This document shows, one piece after another, positions 46,589 through 56,057 of a stretch of DNA of 64,000 nt; position 1 is the first letter of the stretch, and each line of letters starts with the position of its first letter. The position numbers were made by a program, and so were the translations under genes. This DNA comes from Massilia sp. ZL223 (GTDB taxonomy: Bacteria; Pseudomonadota; Gammaproteobacteria; Burkholderiales; Burkholderiaceae_D). Location: positions 34,714 to 98,713 of the forward strand of contig NZ_JAGPWD010000018.1 of the NCBI RefSeq assembly GCF_018119395.1. Reading direction: 5' to 3'. The notes under the pieces were generated by a model. It saw only the letters and a program-made list of their open reading frames with translations, was not told the DNA's origin and made no database searches.

Positions 46589-49500
46589 GGCTGACGCCGG
46601 CGCGCTGCGCGCGCGCGATGCCGGTAGAGCAGGGCGGCAAATGCCATACCGACCAGGGTCAACAGCGTCGGATCGAATGGGGCGTCGCCGGAGACCAGCG
46701 AGCAGCCGCCGCTGGAAACCTCGGCGCTCTGCGCGCCGCTGCCTGTCAGCGGTACCGTCACGGCGCCGGCGTCGGTGCTGACGCGCAGGGAAGCCGTAGC
46801 TACGTCGGCATTGGTGGGCGTGAAGGTGACGGTCACCGTGCAGTCGCCGCCGCGCGGCAGCGTGAACGGAGGGGCGGGACAGGTCTTCGGCTGCACGGTG
46901 AAGGGACCGCCGGCTTCGATCGCGGTCACCTGCACCACCCCGTCGCCGCCACTGGAGAGCCGCACCTCGGCTGGCTCCGAGCGTGCGCCGACGCGCACCG
47001 AGCCCATTGCGAGGTTGGCGGCCGAGGCGGCGAGGAAGGCCGAGGAGCCGCCGACGCCGCGTCCGGTCACCGTGATCAGCGGAGGCGCCACGCTGCGTGA
47101 GGAAAGGACCTCCAGCTGGGCACGCTTGAGGCCGCCGCTGCCCGGGACGAAGCGCACGCTGATGGTGCAGGAATCGCCTTCCTGCAGGGTGGCCTGGCAA
47201 CCGCTCGCGCTGAAGCTGGAGGCGTCCGCGCCCACCATGCGGATCGTCTCGATGGTGGCCGCGCCCGGGCCGGCGTTGCGCAGGGGGACCGACAGGGGTT
47301 GCTGGGACTGCTGGCCGGCCATGACGACGCTGGTGAACTCGATCTGCGCCGGCGTGCCCGGCGTCTGCAGGACTGGCGGCGTCGCCACCGTGCCGGCGAC
47401 CGCCGCCAGGGTGACGGTGCGCCGGGGCGTGCTACGGTCGTTGCTGTCGATCTGGATCGAAGCGCTGTACGGCGTCTCCGGCCGGGTCGGATCGGGGGTG
47501 AACTGAACCTGCACGGTGCAGCTGGCGCCAGGGGCCAGCGTCCGTCCGGCGCATGGCGTCTGCGAGCTGCCGGAATCTGGCAGCAATGCGAAGCCTGTAC
47601 CGCTCAGGCGCACGTCATTGATCTGCAGGTTGTCTGTGGCGCCGACACCGTTGCTGATCACCAGCGGACGCGGCGGATAGGAGGCGCTGATGAACCGGCG
47701 GCCGAAGTCGATGGCGTCGGCCGACAGGGCGAGCGTGGCGCTGGGCGCCGCGACGCCGGTGCCGCAGACCTGGCGGCTCTGCGCGCCATTGCTGCTCACC
47801 GCGGCGCGGATCGTGATCGTGGTGCAGCGTTGGCCGACGGCACCGGGCGTGAAGCGCAAGCCGACCGTGCAGCTTGGCTCGGTACCGGCGCTCAGCCGTG
47901 CCAGCGGGGATGCGTTCACGCAGTTCTCTGTGAGCGCGAATTCCTGGGCATTGCTGTTGGCAAGCTCGGTAAGGTCGAGGCCATCGGCATCCCCGCTGTT
48001 GAAGACCTGGAACTCGTTCCACTGGGCGCTGGCCGAGCTGACGGGCTGCGAGGCGAAGGCCGGCGGCGACACGTGGCCGCTAGCGTCCGCGCCGGGGTTC
48101 GTGAACAGCCCGATGGCCGGCTGCGGCGCGGCCGTCACGTTGCCGCTCATGGGGACGTCGACCACGGTACCCGATGGGGCGTTGTGGGTGACGCGCAAAG
48201 TGGCGGTCCGGACGCCGATGCCGCCGGCCGCGCCGAGCTTGGCCGGGTTGAAGCGCAGCGCCAGGGTGCAGGCGGAATCGGAGGCCGGCTGCAGGGTCGT
48301 CGTGCCGGAAACCGGGCTGCCGGCCGCATTCGTGAGGCAGGCGCGGGGCGTCGCGGGGCAGCTGGTGCTGTCGCCCAATTCGAAATAGTTCGAGAAGTCG
48401 GCGCTGCTGCCGCCGGCCTGGACCGCCGCGACGCTGAGCGTCAGGGGCGCCGTGCCGCTGTTCTGGATCGTGGGGCACAGCGTCTGCGAGCTGTTGGCGG
48501 CCGCGGCGAACCGTACCAGGGCGTCGAAGCCGGACGGCGAGTAGATCGGGGCGGGGACCACCGGGGTCGGGGTTACCTCGATGTCGGCGAAGGTCGTGGA
48601 GACGTTGCCGCCGGCCGTCGGCTGCACGGCCAGCGTGACGCGATAGGTGCCAACTGTCGCGAAGGTGACGTTTTGCGTGGCGGCGGTGCCGCCGGTGGTC
48701 GTCACGTTGGCCGGATTACGTACCGACCACTGGTAGGTGACCTGGTTGGCCGGGGTGCTTGTCGTACCACTCAATGTGAGGGTAGTGCCGACCACGACGC
48801 TCGTGGGGGGGCTGGTGATGATCGCCTGCGCGACGACCGGAGGGGGGGCGCTGACGTTGATGTCGACGGATGCGGATGCGGGCGCTCCCCCCGCGGTCGG
48901 GGTGACGGTGAGCGTCACACGATACGTTCCCGCTGTCGAGAATGTGACGTTCTGGGTCGCCGCCGTGCCTGCCACGGAAGTGGCGCCGGCCGGATTGCGC
49001 ACAGACCACTGGTAGCTGAGGCCGGTCGATGGTGTGCTGCCACTGCCGTCGAGCGTCAGTGTGGTGCCGGCGACCACGCTGGTGGCAGGGGCAGCGATGT
49101 TCGCCTGGGTAGCGGCAGTGACTGCGACGTCGATGAACGTCGAGTCGGTCGCGCTGATGCCGGTTGGTTGAACGGCGAGCGTGATCCGGTACATGCCCAC
49201 AGCCGAGAAGGTCACATCCTGGGTCGCAGCCGTTCCCCCTGCCACGGTGGTATTGTCCGGGCGGCGTATCGACCATTGATAAGCGAGACCGCCGGACGGT
49301 GTGCTCGCGCTACCGCTGATCGTGAGGGTAGTACCGGCCACGACGCTGGTGGCTGGGCTGCTGATGACCGCTTGCGGCGGCGCAACCACGGTGATGTCGA
49401 CGAACTCGGTATCGGTGGCGGAGAGACCAGTCGGCTTCACCGCAAGGCTGATGCGATAGGTCCCCACCGTTGAGAAAGTCACGGCCTGGGCGGAGCTTGT

Positions 49501-50337
49501 TCCCAAGTTCGTCGTGGCGTTGGCCGGATCGCGCACCGACCACTGGTAGGTGATGTCGCCGGCAGGGGTGCTATTGTTGCCGCTGATCGTGAGGGTGGTG
49601 CCAATCAGCACTTTGGACGTCGGCGAGGTGATGACGGCATTCGGCGGCGGAGATACGGTGATGTCGACCGATTCCGAATCAGCAGTGCCGCCTGTTGGGG
49701 TCACGACGAGCGTGACGCGGTATGTCCCTGCAGTCGGAAAGCTTACGCTTTGCGTCGCGTTCGCGTCCAAGACCGTGGTTACATTACCTGGATTGCGCAC
49801 CGACCACTGGTAGGTCACGCCGGTGCCAGGGGTACTGGCGCTGCCGTCGAACGTAAGGTTAGTGTTGACAAGGACCTTGGTGGCTGGACTGGTGATCTTG
49901 GCATCTGCGACGATCACAGGGTTTCGCAGGTTGCGCTCGGAAATCAAGTAGGCGTAGATGTCGGCCGATTCGTCCCGGGCAGTGGAATCTCCTGAGTTGG
50001 CGGCTTGCCCGAGCGTGTGCATCGGGTGTCCGCTTCCTTGCAGGACTAGCCGATTGCGGAAGTTCGATAAGGAGTTGGCCCACCAATCCGGTGCGCTGGT
50101 CGGGCTGAAGAAGCGCAGCTGGTAGCTGCCGCCCGTCATGCCCGATGAGGTCGATGTCCCACCATGACAGCTGATGCACGTCGATCCGGAATACGCCTTC
50201 GTTTGGTACAGGAACCTCCCGTTCGTCGCGTCAGGCGTGGCCTCTGTCGCCCACGATACCTGGCTGCCTCCGGCAAGCACGAGCACCAGCAGCACGTGCA
50301 GGATCCGGACAATCCCTCTTTGCCAAAACGCCATCAT
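46585..50337 (-). CDS. PKD/choice-of-anchor-D surface protein with one CxxCH and JDVT-CTERM-like tail
   Basis: The protein has 1250 residues from ATG 50337 (MMAFWQRGIVRILHV), with GGAGAG 4 bases upstream. Order: signal peptide (cleaved near WATEA), a c-type heme site C54-I-S-C57-H58, five tandem PKD-like repeats of about 90 residues (residues about 130-590; each has TYQWSVRNP or a variant and GTYRVTL), choice-of-anchor-D domains (about 600-1200; repeated CTVxVxFTP) and a C-terminal GGCSLVSGDAPFDPTLLTLV segment, a hydrophobic stretch and RHRARAARRR. This tripartite end (GGC, helix, basic tail) matches JDVT-CTERM sorting signals. The protease gene follows with a 4-base overlap. Probable surface or envelope-anchored protein. 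Confidence 0.88.
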   Translation of the reverse strand: MMAFWQRGIVRILHVLLVLVLAGGSQVSWATEATPDATNGRFLYQTKAYSGSTCISCHGGTSTSSGMTGGSYQLRFFSPTSAPDWWANSLSNFRNRLVLQGSGHPMHTLGQAANSGDSTARDESADIYAYLISERNLRNPVIVADAKITSPATKVLVNTNLTFDGSASTPGTGVTYQWSVRNPGNVTTVLDANATQSVSFPTAGTYRVTLVVTPTGGTADSESVDITVSPPPNAVITSPTSKVLIGTTLTISGNNSTPAGDITYQWSVRDPANATTNLGTSSAQAVTFSTVGTYRISLAVKPTGLSATDTEFVDITVVAPPQAVISSPATSVVAGTTLTISGSASTPSGGLAYQWSIRRPDNTTVAGGTAATQDVTFSAVGMYRITLAVQPTGISATDSTFIDVAVTAATQANIAAPATSVVAGTTLTLDGSGSTPSTGLSYQWSVRNPAGATSVAGTAATQNVTFSTAGTYRVTLTVTPTAGGAPASASVDINVSAPPPVVAQAIITSPPTSVVVGTTLTLSGTTSTPANQVTYQWSVRNPANVTTTGGTAATQNVTFATVGTYRVTLAVQPTAGGNVSTTFADIEVTPTPVVPAPIYSPSGFDALVRFAAAANSSQTLCPTIQNSGTAPLTLSVAAVQAGGSSADFSNYFELGDSTSCPATPRACLTNAAGSPVSGTTTLQPASDSACTLALRFNPAKLGAAGGIGVRTATLRVTHNAPSGTVVDVPMSGNVTAAPQPAIGLFTNPGADASGHVSPPAFASQPVSSASAQWNEFQVFNSGDADGLDLTELANSNAQEFALTENCVNASPLARLSAGTEPSCTVGLRFTPGAVGQRCTTITIRAAVSSNGAQSRQVCGTGVAAPSATLALSADAIDFGRRFISASYPPRPLVISNGVGATDNLQINDVRLSGTGFALLPDSGSSQTPCAGRTLAPGASCTVQVQFTPDPTRPETPYSASIQIDSNDRSTPRRTVTLAAVAGTVATPPVLQTPGTPAQIEFTSVVMAGQQSQQPLSVPLRNAGPGAATIETIRMVGADASSFSASGCQATLQEGDSCTISVRFVPGSGGLKRAQLEVLSSRSVAPPLITVTGRGVGGSSAFLAASAANLAMGSVRVGARSEPAEVRLSSGGDGVVQVTAIEAGGPFTVQPKTCPAPPFTLPRGGDCTVTVTFTPTNADVATASLRVSTDAGAVTVPLTGSGAQSAEVSSGGCSLVSGDAPFDPTLLTLVGMAFAALLYRHRARAARRRQP

Positions 50338-50397
50338 TGCGCTCTCCATATGTCGCATGCAATTGAGTCAAAGCCAAAGCAGCGTCGCAAGCATGGT

Positions 50398-51726
50398 TCA
50401 GATACAGTCCACTACCCTGAATTCGACGCGCCGGTCGAGCGCATCGCGCTGGTCGTCGGTTCCCAGCCCCACGAGCGCCTCTTTCGATCCGACACCCGCC
50501 GCCGTCAACCGCGTGCTCAGGCTGCGATTGCGCTGGACAAGCATCTGCTGCACCGCCTCCGCGCGCTGGCGCGACAGGTTTTCGTTGACGCGCGCACTGC
50601 CGGTGCGGCTGGTGTGGCCGACGATACGGACGCATGCGGCCTTTTTACCGGTTCCCTGGGCCAATGAGCTAAGCCAGATCTGGTACTGCTGTGGCAGGTC
50701 GCCGACCTGATTGAAGGTGGTCTTGCCAGGCTGGAACAGCATCTTGACCGGTAGGCGCTTGGCCTCGAGCCCGGAGTCGACCAGCTTGGCGAACGCTTCC
50801 CGGGCAGCCTCGCGCTGGCCCAGCTGCCAGCTGGTCAAATAAAGGCCGTTCAACACCCGCAGGTCGCCCGGCTCGGCCAGGGATTCGGCCTCCTTGTAGA
50901 GCGTGTTGGCGAGCGGGATTTTCCCCTCGCCGTAGGCAATAATGGCTTCGTTGACGACCGCAGCACCTGGGAGGCGGGCAAGGTAATCGGGGTCCGCAGG
51001 GTCGCCGATCTTGGTGTTGACCTGGCACGAATTGATGTAGCCGGACACGGTCTTATCCTTGTGCCAGGTAGGGCTGTCGCGGTAGAAGGGGAGGGGTTCC
51101 GGATTGACCGAGTCGACCGTGGCGCGGTCGATCTGCTTGGCTACCACCTTGCCGGTGCGCAGGTCAATCAGCGTGAGCCAGACCCGGAACGCGTCCGGGA
51201 CCTTGTCGACCGAACGCTCGACGGTCACGGGCGTCAGCGTGCCGATCAGCAGTAGCGGCTTCTCGGCGAGGGCCTGCCGGGTAAGTGGTTTGACCGACCA
51301 GGTGTCATGCGCTTGATTGATGATCGACTCGAGCTGGGCGCCCATGCGGGCGGTACTGACCGTCTGGCCGCCGGTATTAGCGTCGATTAGCGGGTCTACA
51401 ACCAGCGCGCGCGGCTCGTCGCCCAGCTGGGCGCGGGCTTGCGCGAACAGATCCTGCCCGGCGCGCGCGACCGCGCCCTCGAAAGGAATCGGGGGCGGCG
51501 CGACGAAAGTGTTGTTCGGGACGGGTCGCGACGGCGCATTCGCCAGCGTCTTCTGTACCGGTTCAGCTGCCTGGGTTGCCGTGGCGGGCGCACTCTCGCT
51601 GGCCTGCGGGATGGTCGTTGCGGCGGACGGTGTGGCCGGGCTCGAGCATCCTGCGAGTAGCGCCATGGCGGCTGCGGCCGGGCGCCAGTCGGGACGGCAA
51701 AGCGCGAGCGAGATACTCAGATTCAT
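50398..51726 (-). CDS. OmpA-type lipoprotein with FlgO-like and TPR-like regions
   Basis: The protein has 442 residues. The signal ends in a lipobox (MALLAGC, Cys near residue 27). Residues about 85-215 resemble FlgO/CsgG-like outer membrane modules (ALVVDPLIDANTGGQTVSTARMGAQLESIIN). Residues about 255-320 are helical repeats (EAIIAYGEGKIPLANTLYKEAESL). Residues about 325-442 are an OmpA peptidoglycan-binding domain (VRIVGHTSRTGSARVNENLSRQRAEAV, then LDRRVEFRVVDC). It would tie the outer membrane to the cell wall. It lies between the two CxxCH proteins of the unit. Confidence 0.87.
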   Translation of the reverse strand: MNLSISLALCRPDWRPAAAAMALLAGCSSPATPSAATTIPQASESAPATATQAAEPVQKTLANAPSRPVPNNTFVAPPPIPFEGAVARAGQDLFAQARAQLGDEPRALVVDPLIDANTGGQTVSTARMGAQLESIINQAHDTWSVKPLTRQALAEKPLLLIGTLTPVTVERSVDKVPDAFRVWLTLIDLRTGKVVAKQIDRATVDSVNPEPLPFYRDSPTWHKDKTVSGYINSCQVNTKIGDPADPDYLARLPGAAVVNEAIIAYGEGKIPLANTLYKEAESLAEPGDLRVLNGLYLTSWQLGQREAAREAFAKLVDSGLEAKRLPVKMLFQPGKTTFNQVGDLPQQYQIWLSSLAQGTGKKAACVRIVGHTSRTGSARVNENLSRQRAEAVQQMLVQRNRSLSTRLTAAGVGSKEALVGLGTDDQRDALDRRVEFRVVDCI

Positions 51727-51754
51727 GATCGGTGTCCTTTCGTCCGGCGATTGG

Positions 51755-54034
51755 TTAGCGTTTGGGATAGACAGGATCGGGTAGCGGCGTATCGCATCCG
51801 AAGAAAGTCCGCATCAATCCGGCCAGTGCCGGATCGGCCTTGACTCGTGCCGCCATGTTGTTGCGGGTCACCAACGCATTCGGCATGCTCGCGTTCCTGG
51901 CGAGGTCATGGGTTCCGCCGCACACGTGCGTCGCGGAGAGGCTCCGCATCGCCAATGGACCGCGCTTGTCCCAGTCGAAGTTGTCGCCCAGGGCCGTGTG
52001 GCAGGTGCGGCACGAGGTACCGATGACTTCATGGTAGAACTTCGAAGCACCCGCCGTGGCGGACTGCGTTTCATCGACACGCCAGGCCGGGGGCAGGTAG
52101 CCCTTGTCGAGCGTCTTGCCGCTGGCGTACCAGCCGTCGATGAGGCGGGTGGTTGCAGAATCGGGCGCTTGGGCGCCGGTCCTCTCGGTGGCGCGCACCA
52201 TCTGGTTGAGCAAGTACAGTGCGTCGCTCTGGGCCTGCTCCGTCAGCGCAGCGCTGGAGCCGAACAGGTAGTTGCCGGTGTCGAATGGCAAGAAGCGGGA
52301 GCCGAGGAAAGGCGAGGGGTTGCCTTTCTCCGGGAACCTGCCGTTGTACTGGGTGCCACCGTGGCAAGCGACGCAGGCGCCCGGCATGTACTTCTCGCCG
52401 CGGCCGTCGAGGTTGATCGAGGGCAGGAGCGAGCCATTCGGGGCAAAAGTCAGGAACTTGGTGAATGGGACGCCGTTGTTGACGCCGGGGCTGCTGGTCC
52501 ATTCCATCGCGACGCAGGCGACCTGGTTTTCGCCCTTCAGTCCCGTGTCGAGCACCTGGTCGATCTCGATCTGGCTGCTGCCATCAGGCCCCGGATGATT
52601 GCACACATAGAAGGCCATCGAATCCGGCGAGTTGCTGGTCGCGACCATCCGGCGGACCAGGTTCAGGTCCCACCGGTTGATGTAATTCGCCCTGACTTCG
52701 GTATTGCTGCCACCGAAGGGCGCGAAGCGATGCTTGCGCTTCCAGTCGTCGAACGAGATCGCATCGGTCATGTTTCCTTGCGCGTCGCAGCCGCTGGCCG
52801 CTCCGATCGAGCGGTAGTACATGCAGGCGCTCAGACGCGTATCCCGTCCCTTGTAGGTGAGGAAATGATCAGCGTCCGGCATTTCCCGCGATTGCGCCCC
52901 GGCCAGTTCCAGCTCCACCATCTGTCCACGTACGTTGCCGTCCTGCCCGTTGGCGACCAGCTTCGCCACCCGCGGGCGGCTGTTCGGTATCTGGTGCGAG
53001 AGTTCGACTGGAGCGTCGCTAAGATATCCGGTAGAGGGCGGCGCCGGGACGTCGAGCGTTGCGGTGTACCCCTCGCATTGCACCCGGAGCTTGAGCCGGG
53101 CTTGCGTGGCGACGGCGGCGTCGAGCGCATAGTCCCCGAAGCGGTTCACCCGCAGTGCGGGTCCATAGGGCGTGCCGTCCGCCTCGAGCAACTGCACCGT
53201 CGCTGAACGCTGCATGCCGAAGAAGTCGTTCTCCGTTCCGCAGGCACCCCCATCGGACAAGGCAATGTGGCCGAACAGGCGCAAGTTGCGACCAGCCGTC
53301 AGCGGCGGCTCGATCTGCAAAACGGTCGCGGTAGTGGGCGGGGCGAAGCCGGGAAGGCAGTTTGCGAGGACGACGCCCTGCGTGGTGGTGCACTGGATGT
53401 CGTACACCTGACCCGCATCGAGCTTGGGCAAACTGACTTCGCCCCTCAGGTCCGACGTGCCGCTAAACACCACCGCGCTTCCGGAGACCACTTGGACCTG
53501 CACGTCGGGCAGGTAGACCGTGCGTCGCGCTGCGGCGCCGCCGGACGCCGCGAAGCTGGTCGTGCCCGGTGCTACAAAGCGAAGCCGGATGGGCGCACCT
53601 GAAAAATCGCTGACAACGGGTTCCGCCAGCGTGAGCGGCGACCGGGCGGGCGCCTTGGTCTCAAGCGGATCGGTGGAGACTGCGTACTGCCGTTCCACAT
53701 AGCCGCCCTTGCCATCAGAGATCATGACGTACGCGAAATGCAGTCCCGGTCCATCGGGCATGGTCCACACGGTCTCGCGCGCGTTGCGGTTCTCGATCGT
53801 TCCCCCGGTGACCCGCCATTCGTAGCGCAGATCGTCGCCATCGGCATCCGAGGCTTCGACGCGCAGGGCAGTCCTTGACGGGCCGCTGTCCGCCATGCTT
53901 CCGGTGCTGCCCGTCGTGCTGCTCCCGCCGCCGCTTCCGCCGCAGGCTGCGAGCACCGCAGCCGTCAACAGCGCAAGTACCGTTGTTGGACCGGCTGCCT
54001 TGCGACGGCAGTTCCAGGGATGACAAGCGTTCAT
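51755..54034 (-). CDS. Diheme-type envelope lipoprotein
   Basis: The protein has 759 residues. A lipoprotein signal ends at TAAVLAAC. Residues about 50-120 look PKD/Ig-like (RVEASDADGDDLRYEWRVTGG). The middle has beta-rich carboxypeptidase-regulatory-like regions. Two c-type heme sites are present, CVACHGG near residue 555 and CRTCHTA near residue 678; a further His-containing segment (THVCGGTHDLARNASMPNALVT) may supply ligands. Met residues nearby could act as axial ligands. It is the first gene of the leftward unit, with GGAGAGG before the ATG, 28 bases ahead of the OmpA gene. Exact electron-transfer role unknown. Confidence 0.87.
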   Translation of the reverse strand: MNACHPWNCRRKAAGPTTVLALLTAAVLAACGGSGGGSSTTGSTGSMADSGPSRTALRVEASDADGDDLRYEWRVTGGTIENRNARETVWTMPDGPGLHFAYVMISDGKGGYVERQYAVSTDPLETKAPARSPLTLAEPVVSDFSGAPIRLRFVAPGTTSFAASGGAAARRTVYLPDVQVQVVSGSAVVFSGTSDLRGEVSLPKLDAGQVYDIQCTTTQGVVLANCLPGFAPPTTATVLQIEPPLTAGRNLRLFGHIALSDGGACGTENDFFGMQRSATVQLLEADGTPYGPALRVNRFGDYALDAAVATQARLKLRVQCEGYTATLDVPAPPSTGYLSDAPVELSHQIPNSRPRVAKLVANGQDGNVRGQMVELELAGAQSREMPDADHFLTYKGRDTRLSACMYYRSIGAASGCDAQGNMTDAISFDDWKRKHRFAPFGGSNTEVRANYINRWDLNLVRRMVATSNSPDSMAFYVCNHPGPDGSSQIEIDQVLDTGLKGENQVACVAMEWTSSPGVNNGVPFTKFLTFAPNGSLLPSINLDGRGEKYMPGACVACHGGTQYNGRFPEKGNPSPFLGSRFLPFDTGNYLFGSSAALTEQAQSDALYLLNQMVRATERTGAQAPDSATTRLIDGWYASGKTLDKGYLPPAWRVDETQSATAGASKFYHEVIGTSCRTCHTALGDNFDWDKRGPLAMRSLSATHVCGGTHDLARNASMPNALVTRNNMAARVKADPALAGLMRTFFGCDTPLPDPVYPKR

Positions 54035-54916
54035 CGGATCACCTCTCCCCTAACTCGGCTCTAGCCCTGCATGGGCCTTGGTCGTCTTCGTGCGCTGCCT
54101 CGACGTCTGCAGCACGTCCACGGCGTTGTAACTGGCGGTATATGCCGTCCTCCGGAAATCCGGCTGGCTCGCTGCAAGGACCATATGGCGCAGCCGAGCG
54201 ACTAGCCGATTCCAAACAGCAACATTCGCCTTCTTCACCGAACAGATGCAATATTAGCAACGTAGGAAGAATACTACGCTATGTAACCGAAAGAGATAGA
54301 AAATTTTTTACCTGTGGTGCTCAAACAACCTCAGCAGTAAGAGACGGTCGAGGCAGCTCAGGAATGTTGCCTCAGGTGAAATGCCGAATTCAGACAGGCT
54401 CCCGGATATGGGATTGTGGTCGTATTGCTACAAATGTGAGGGAATTGGGTAGAAAACTCGCAGTGCGACGGGCAAAAAAGTGTCGGTTTGACAGCTTTTC
54501 GGCAGTTTTGTCTGTGCTGTCTTAGAGCACGTCGAACACATCAATAGCCAGATGTTTTGCCCTGCGAAACCAATACGCGACTGTAAAGCATGAGCGACAC
54601 ATAGGCGCGGAGCTTGGTAAGAGGCCCTCTCCGGGCATGAATTTGTGAGACGACTCCTACTTGGATGGTTAAGACGAAACGACTGGGTCCGGTTTCGGTT
54701 GTGTCTAAAAAACCAACTCTACGCCGGCAGAAAAGATAATATTTCTGCACTATTTGTTGATTCTTGGTTTAATATTTGTCCTGTCCAAGATCTCCCGGCG
54801 AAGCTTCAAAGTCAGGCTGGGCGCCATCCAGACGGCGCGCACATGTTCACCGTGCGCGTGTGCGGCTACGCCGTTTCGGCCATGGTTTGCAAACGCAACA
54901 TGATTCGGAGCATGGG
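54035..54916. other. AT-richer intergenic region between the leftward unit and the T6SS
   Basis: About 880 bases with lower GC than the surroundings, notably 54240-54330 and 54730-54780. No supported gene: the small frames here have no ribosome site or recognisable protein. A hairpin GCAGAAA-AGATAATA-TTTCTGC lies at 54727-54748. It probably holds promoters for both flanking divergent units; no clear sigma-54 site was found. Confidence 0.6.
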
Positions 54917-55978
54917 ATGAGTACACTCGACGTCGATGCCTTGCTGCTGGAAGTCGATTCAGGGGCGCCCTGCGGGCCGAACCTGGAATACGATCCGGCA
55001 TTCAAGGCGCTGACGCGCGAAACCCTTGGCAAACCGGAGGTGCAGTACGGCGGCACGATCACTCCTGCGGTCCCGCCGGACTGGAAGGCTGTGCGCCGCC
55101 AGGCCGTCGAACTGCTGCACCGCAGCCGCGATCTGCGCCTCGCCATCCACTTGGCGCGCGCCAACCTGGCCCTGCAGGGCGTCCCCGGCCTCGCCGATCC
55201 TATCTCGCTGATCGAGCGCCTGCTCGACGCACGCTGGGAAAGCGTGCACCCCATGCTCGACGCCAGCGATAACGACGATCCGACGCAGCGCATCAATTCC
55301 CTTGCGATCCTGTCGGATACCGCAACCCTGGTGCGCGAGCTGAAGGAAGCGACGCTAGTGACGCTGCCGGGCCTCGGCCCGCTCACGATCAAGTCGCTGG
55401 AGGTCGCCACCGGCGAACTGCCGCCACCGGACGGACAAGCGAAAATCGGGATCGAGTCCTTCGAACGCGCGATCGCCGATCTCGCCCAGGACGAGATAGC
55501 GGCCGCAGTCGATGCGCTTGGCCGGACGCTGAGTGCCGTAGTGAACATCGAGCAGATCCTGGTGCGCCAGGTTGGCCGCGCCCGGGCGCTGAATCTGGAG
55601 GGGTTGACCCGGCCGCTGCGCAAGGCCCACGAGTTCCTCGCGCGCCAGCAGAAAACCGCGCCCGCCGCGGCGCCGGCCGACGGCTTGGCCGCCGCGGGCA
55701 CCGGGGCTTCCGCTGCCGACGCCGCGCCGCGCACCGCCCAGACGGCCGGGGGCGCAACGATCACCAGCCGCGACGACGTACTGCGCATGCTCGACCGCCT
55801 GGTGCAGTACTACCACTGCAACGAACCATCGAGTCCCATTCCGATCCTGCTCGAGCGGGCCAAGCGGCTGGTGCCGATGGATTTTTTCCAGATCATGCAA
55901 GACCTGGCGCCGGACGGCGTCGCGCAGCTGGCGGTGATTCGCGGTCCGGACATGTCGAAGCAGGACAGCGATGCTTAG
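54917..55978 (+). CDS. tssA: Type VI secretion protein TssA
   Basis: The protein has 353 residues from ATG 54917 (MSTLDVDALLLEVDSGAPCGPNLEYD); the longer upstream frame is not coding in character. The ImpA N-terminal domain (about 1-130, with GPNLEYDPAF and VPPDWKAVRR) is followed by a helical middle, an alanine-rich linker (about 250-285) and a C-terminal segment SRDDVLRMLDRLVQYYHCNEPSSPIPILLERAKRL typical of the shorter TssA class. TssA primes sheath assembly at the baseplate. First gene of the T6SS operon. Confidence 0.93.
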   Translation: MSTLDVDALLLEVDSGAPCGPNLEYDPAFKALTRETLGKPEVQYGGTITPAVPPDWKAVRRQAVELLHRSRDLRLAIHLARANLALQGVPGLADPISLIERLLDARWESVHPMLDASDNDDPTQRINSLAILSDTATLVRELKEATLVTLPGLGPLTIKSLEVATGELPPPDGQAKIGIESFERAIADLAQDEIAAAVDALGRTLSAVVNIEQILVRQVGRARALNLEGLTRPLRKAHEFLARQQKTAPAAAPADGLAAAGTGASAADAAPRTAQTAGGATITSRDDVLRMLDRLVQYYHCNEPSSPIPILLERAKRLVPMDFFQIMQDLAPDGVAQLAVIRGPDMSKQDSDA

Positions 55979-56057
55979 AAGTATATAGCGGTGAAGCCCG
56001 GGGGATGGAAGTTCATCCGGCCTGCAACCGGACCAACCTGTCGTTCATTCATGGGGG

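Noticed and set aside
54541..54750. Small minus-strand frame in the 54-kb gap
   Set aside because: No ribosome site, no recognisable protein, and ordinary chance length in AT-richer DNA.
54776..54916. Longer start for tssA
   Set aside because: Residues upstream of 54917 are arginine-rich shadow-like sequence; family proteins begin near MSTLDVDALL, and CGGAG precedes that ATG.
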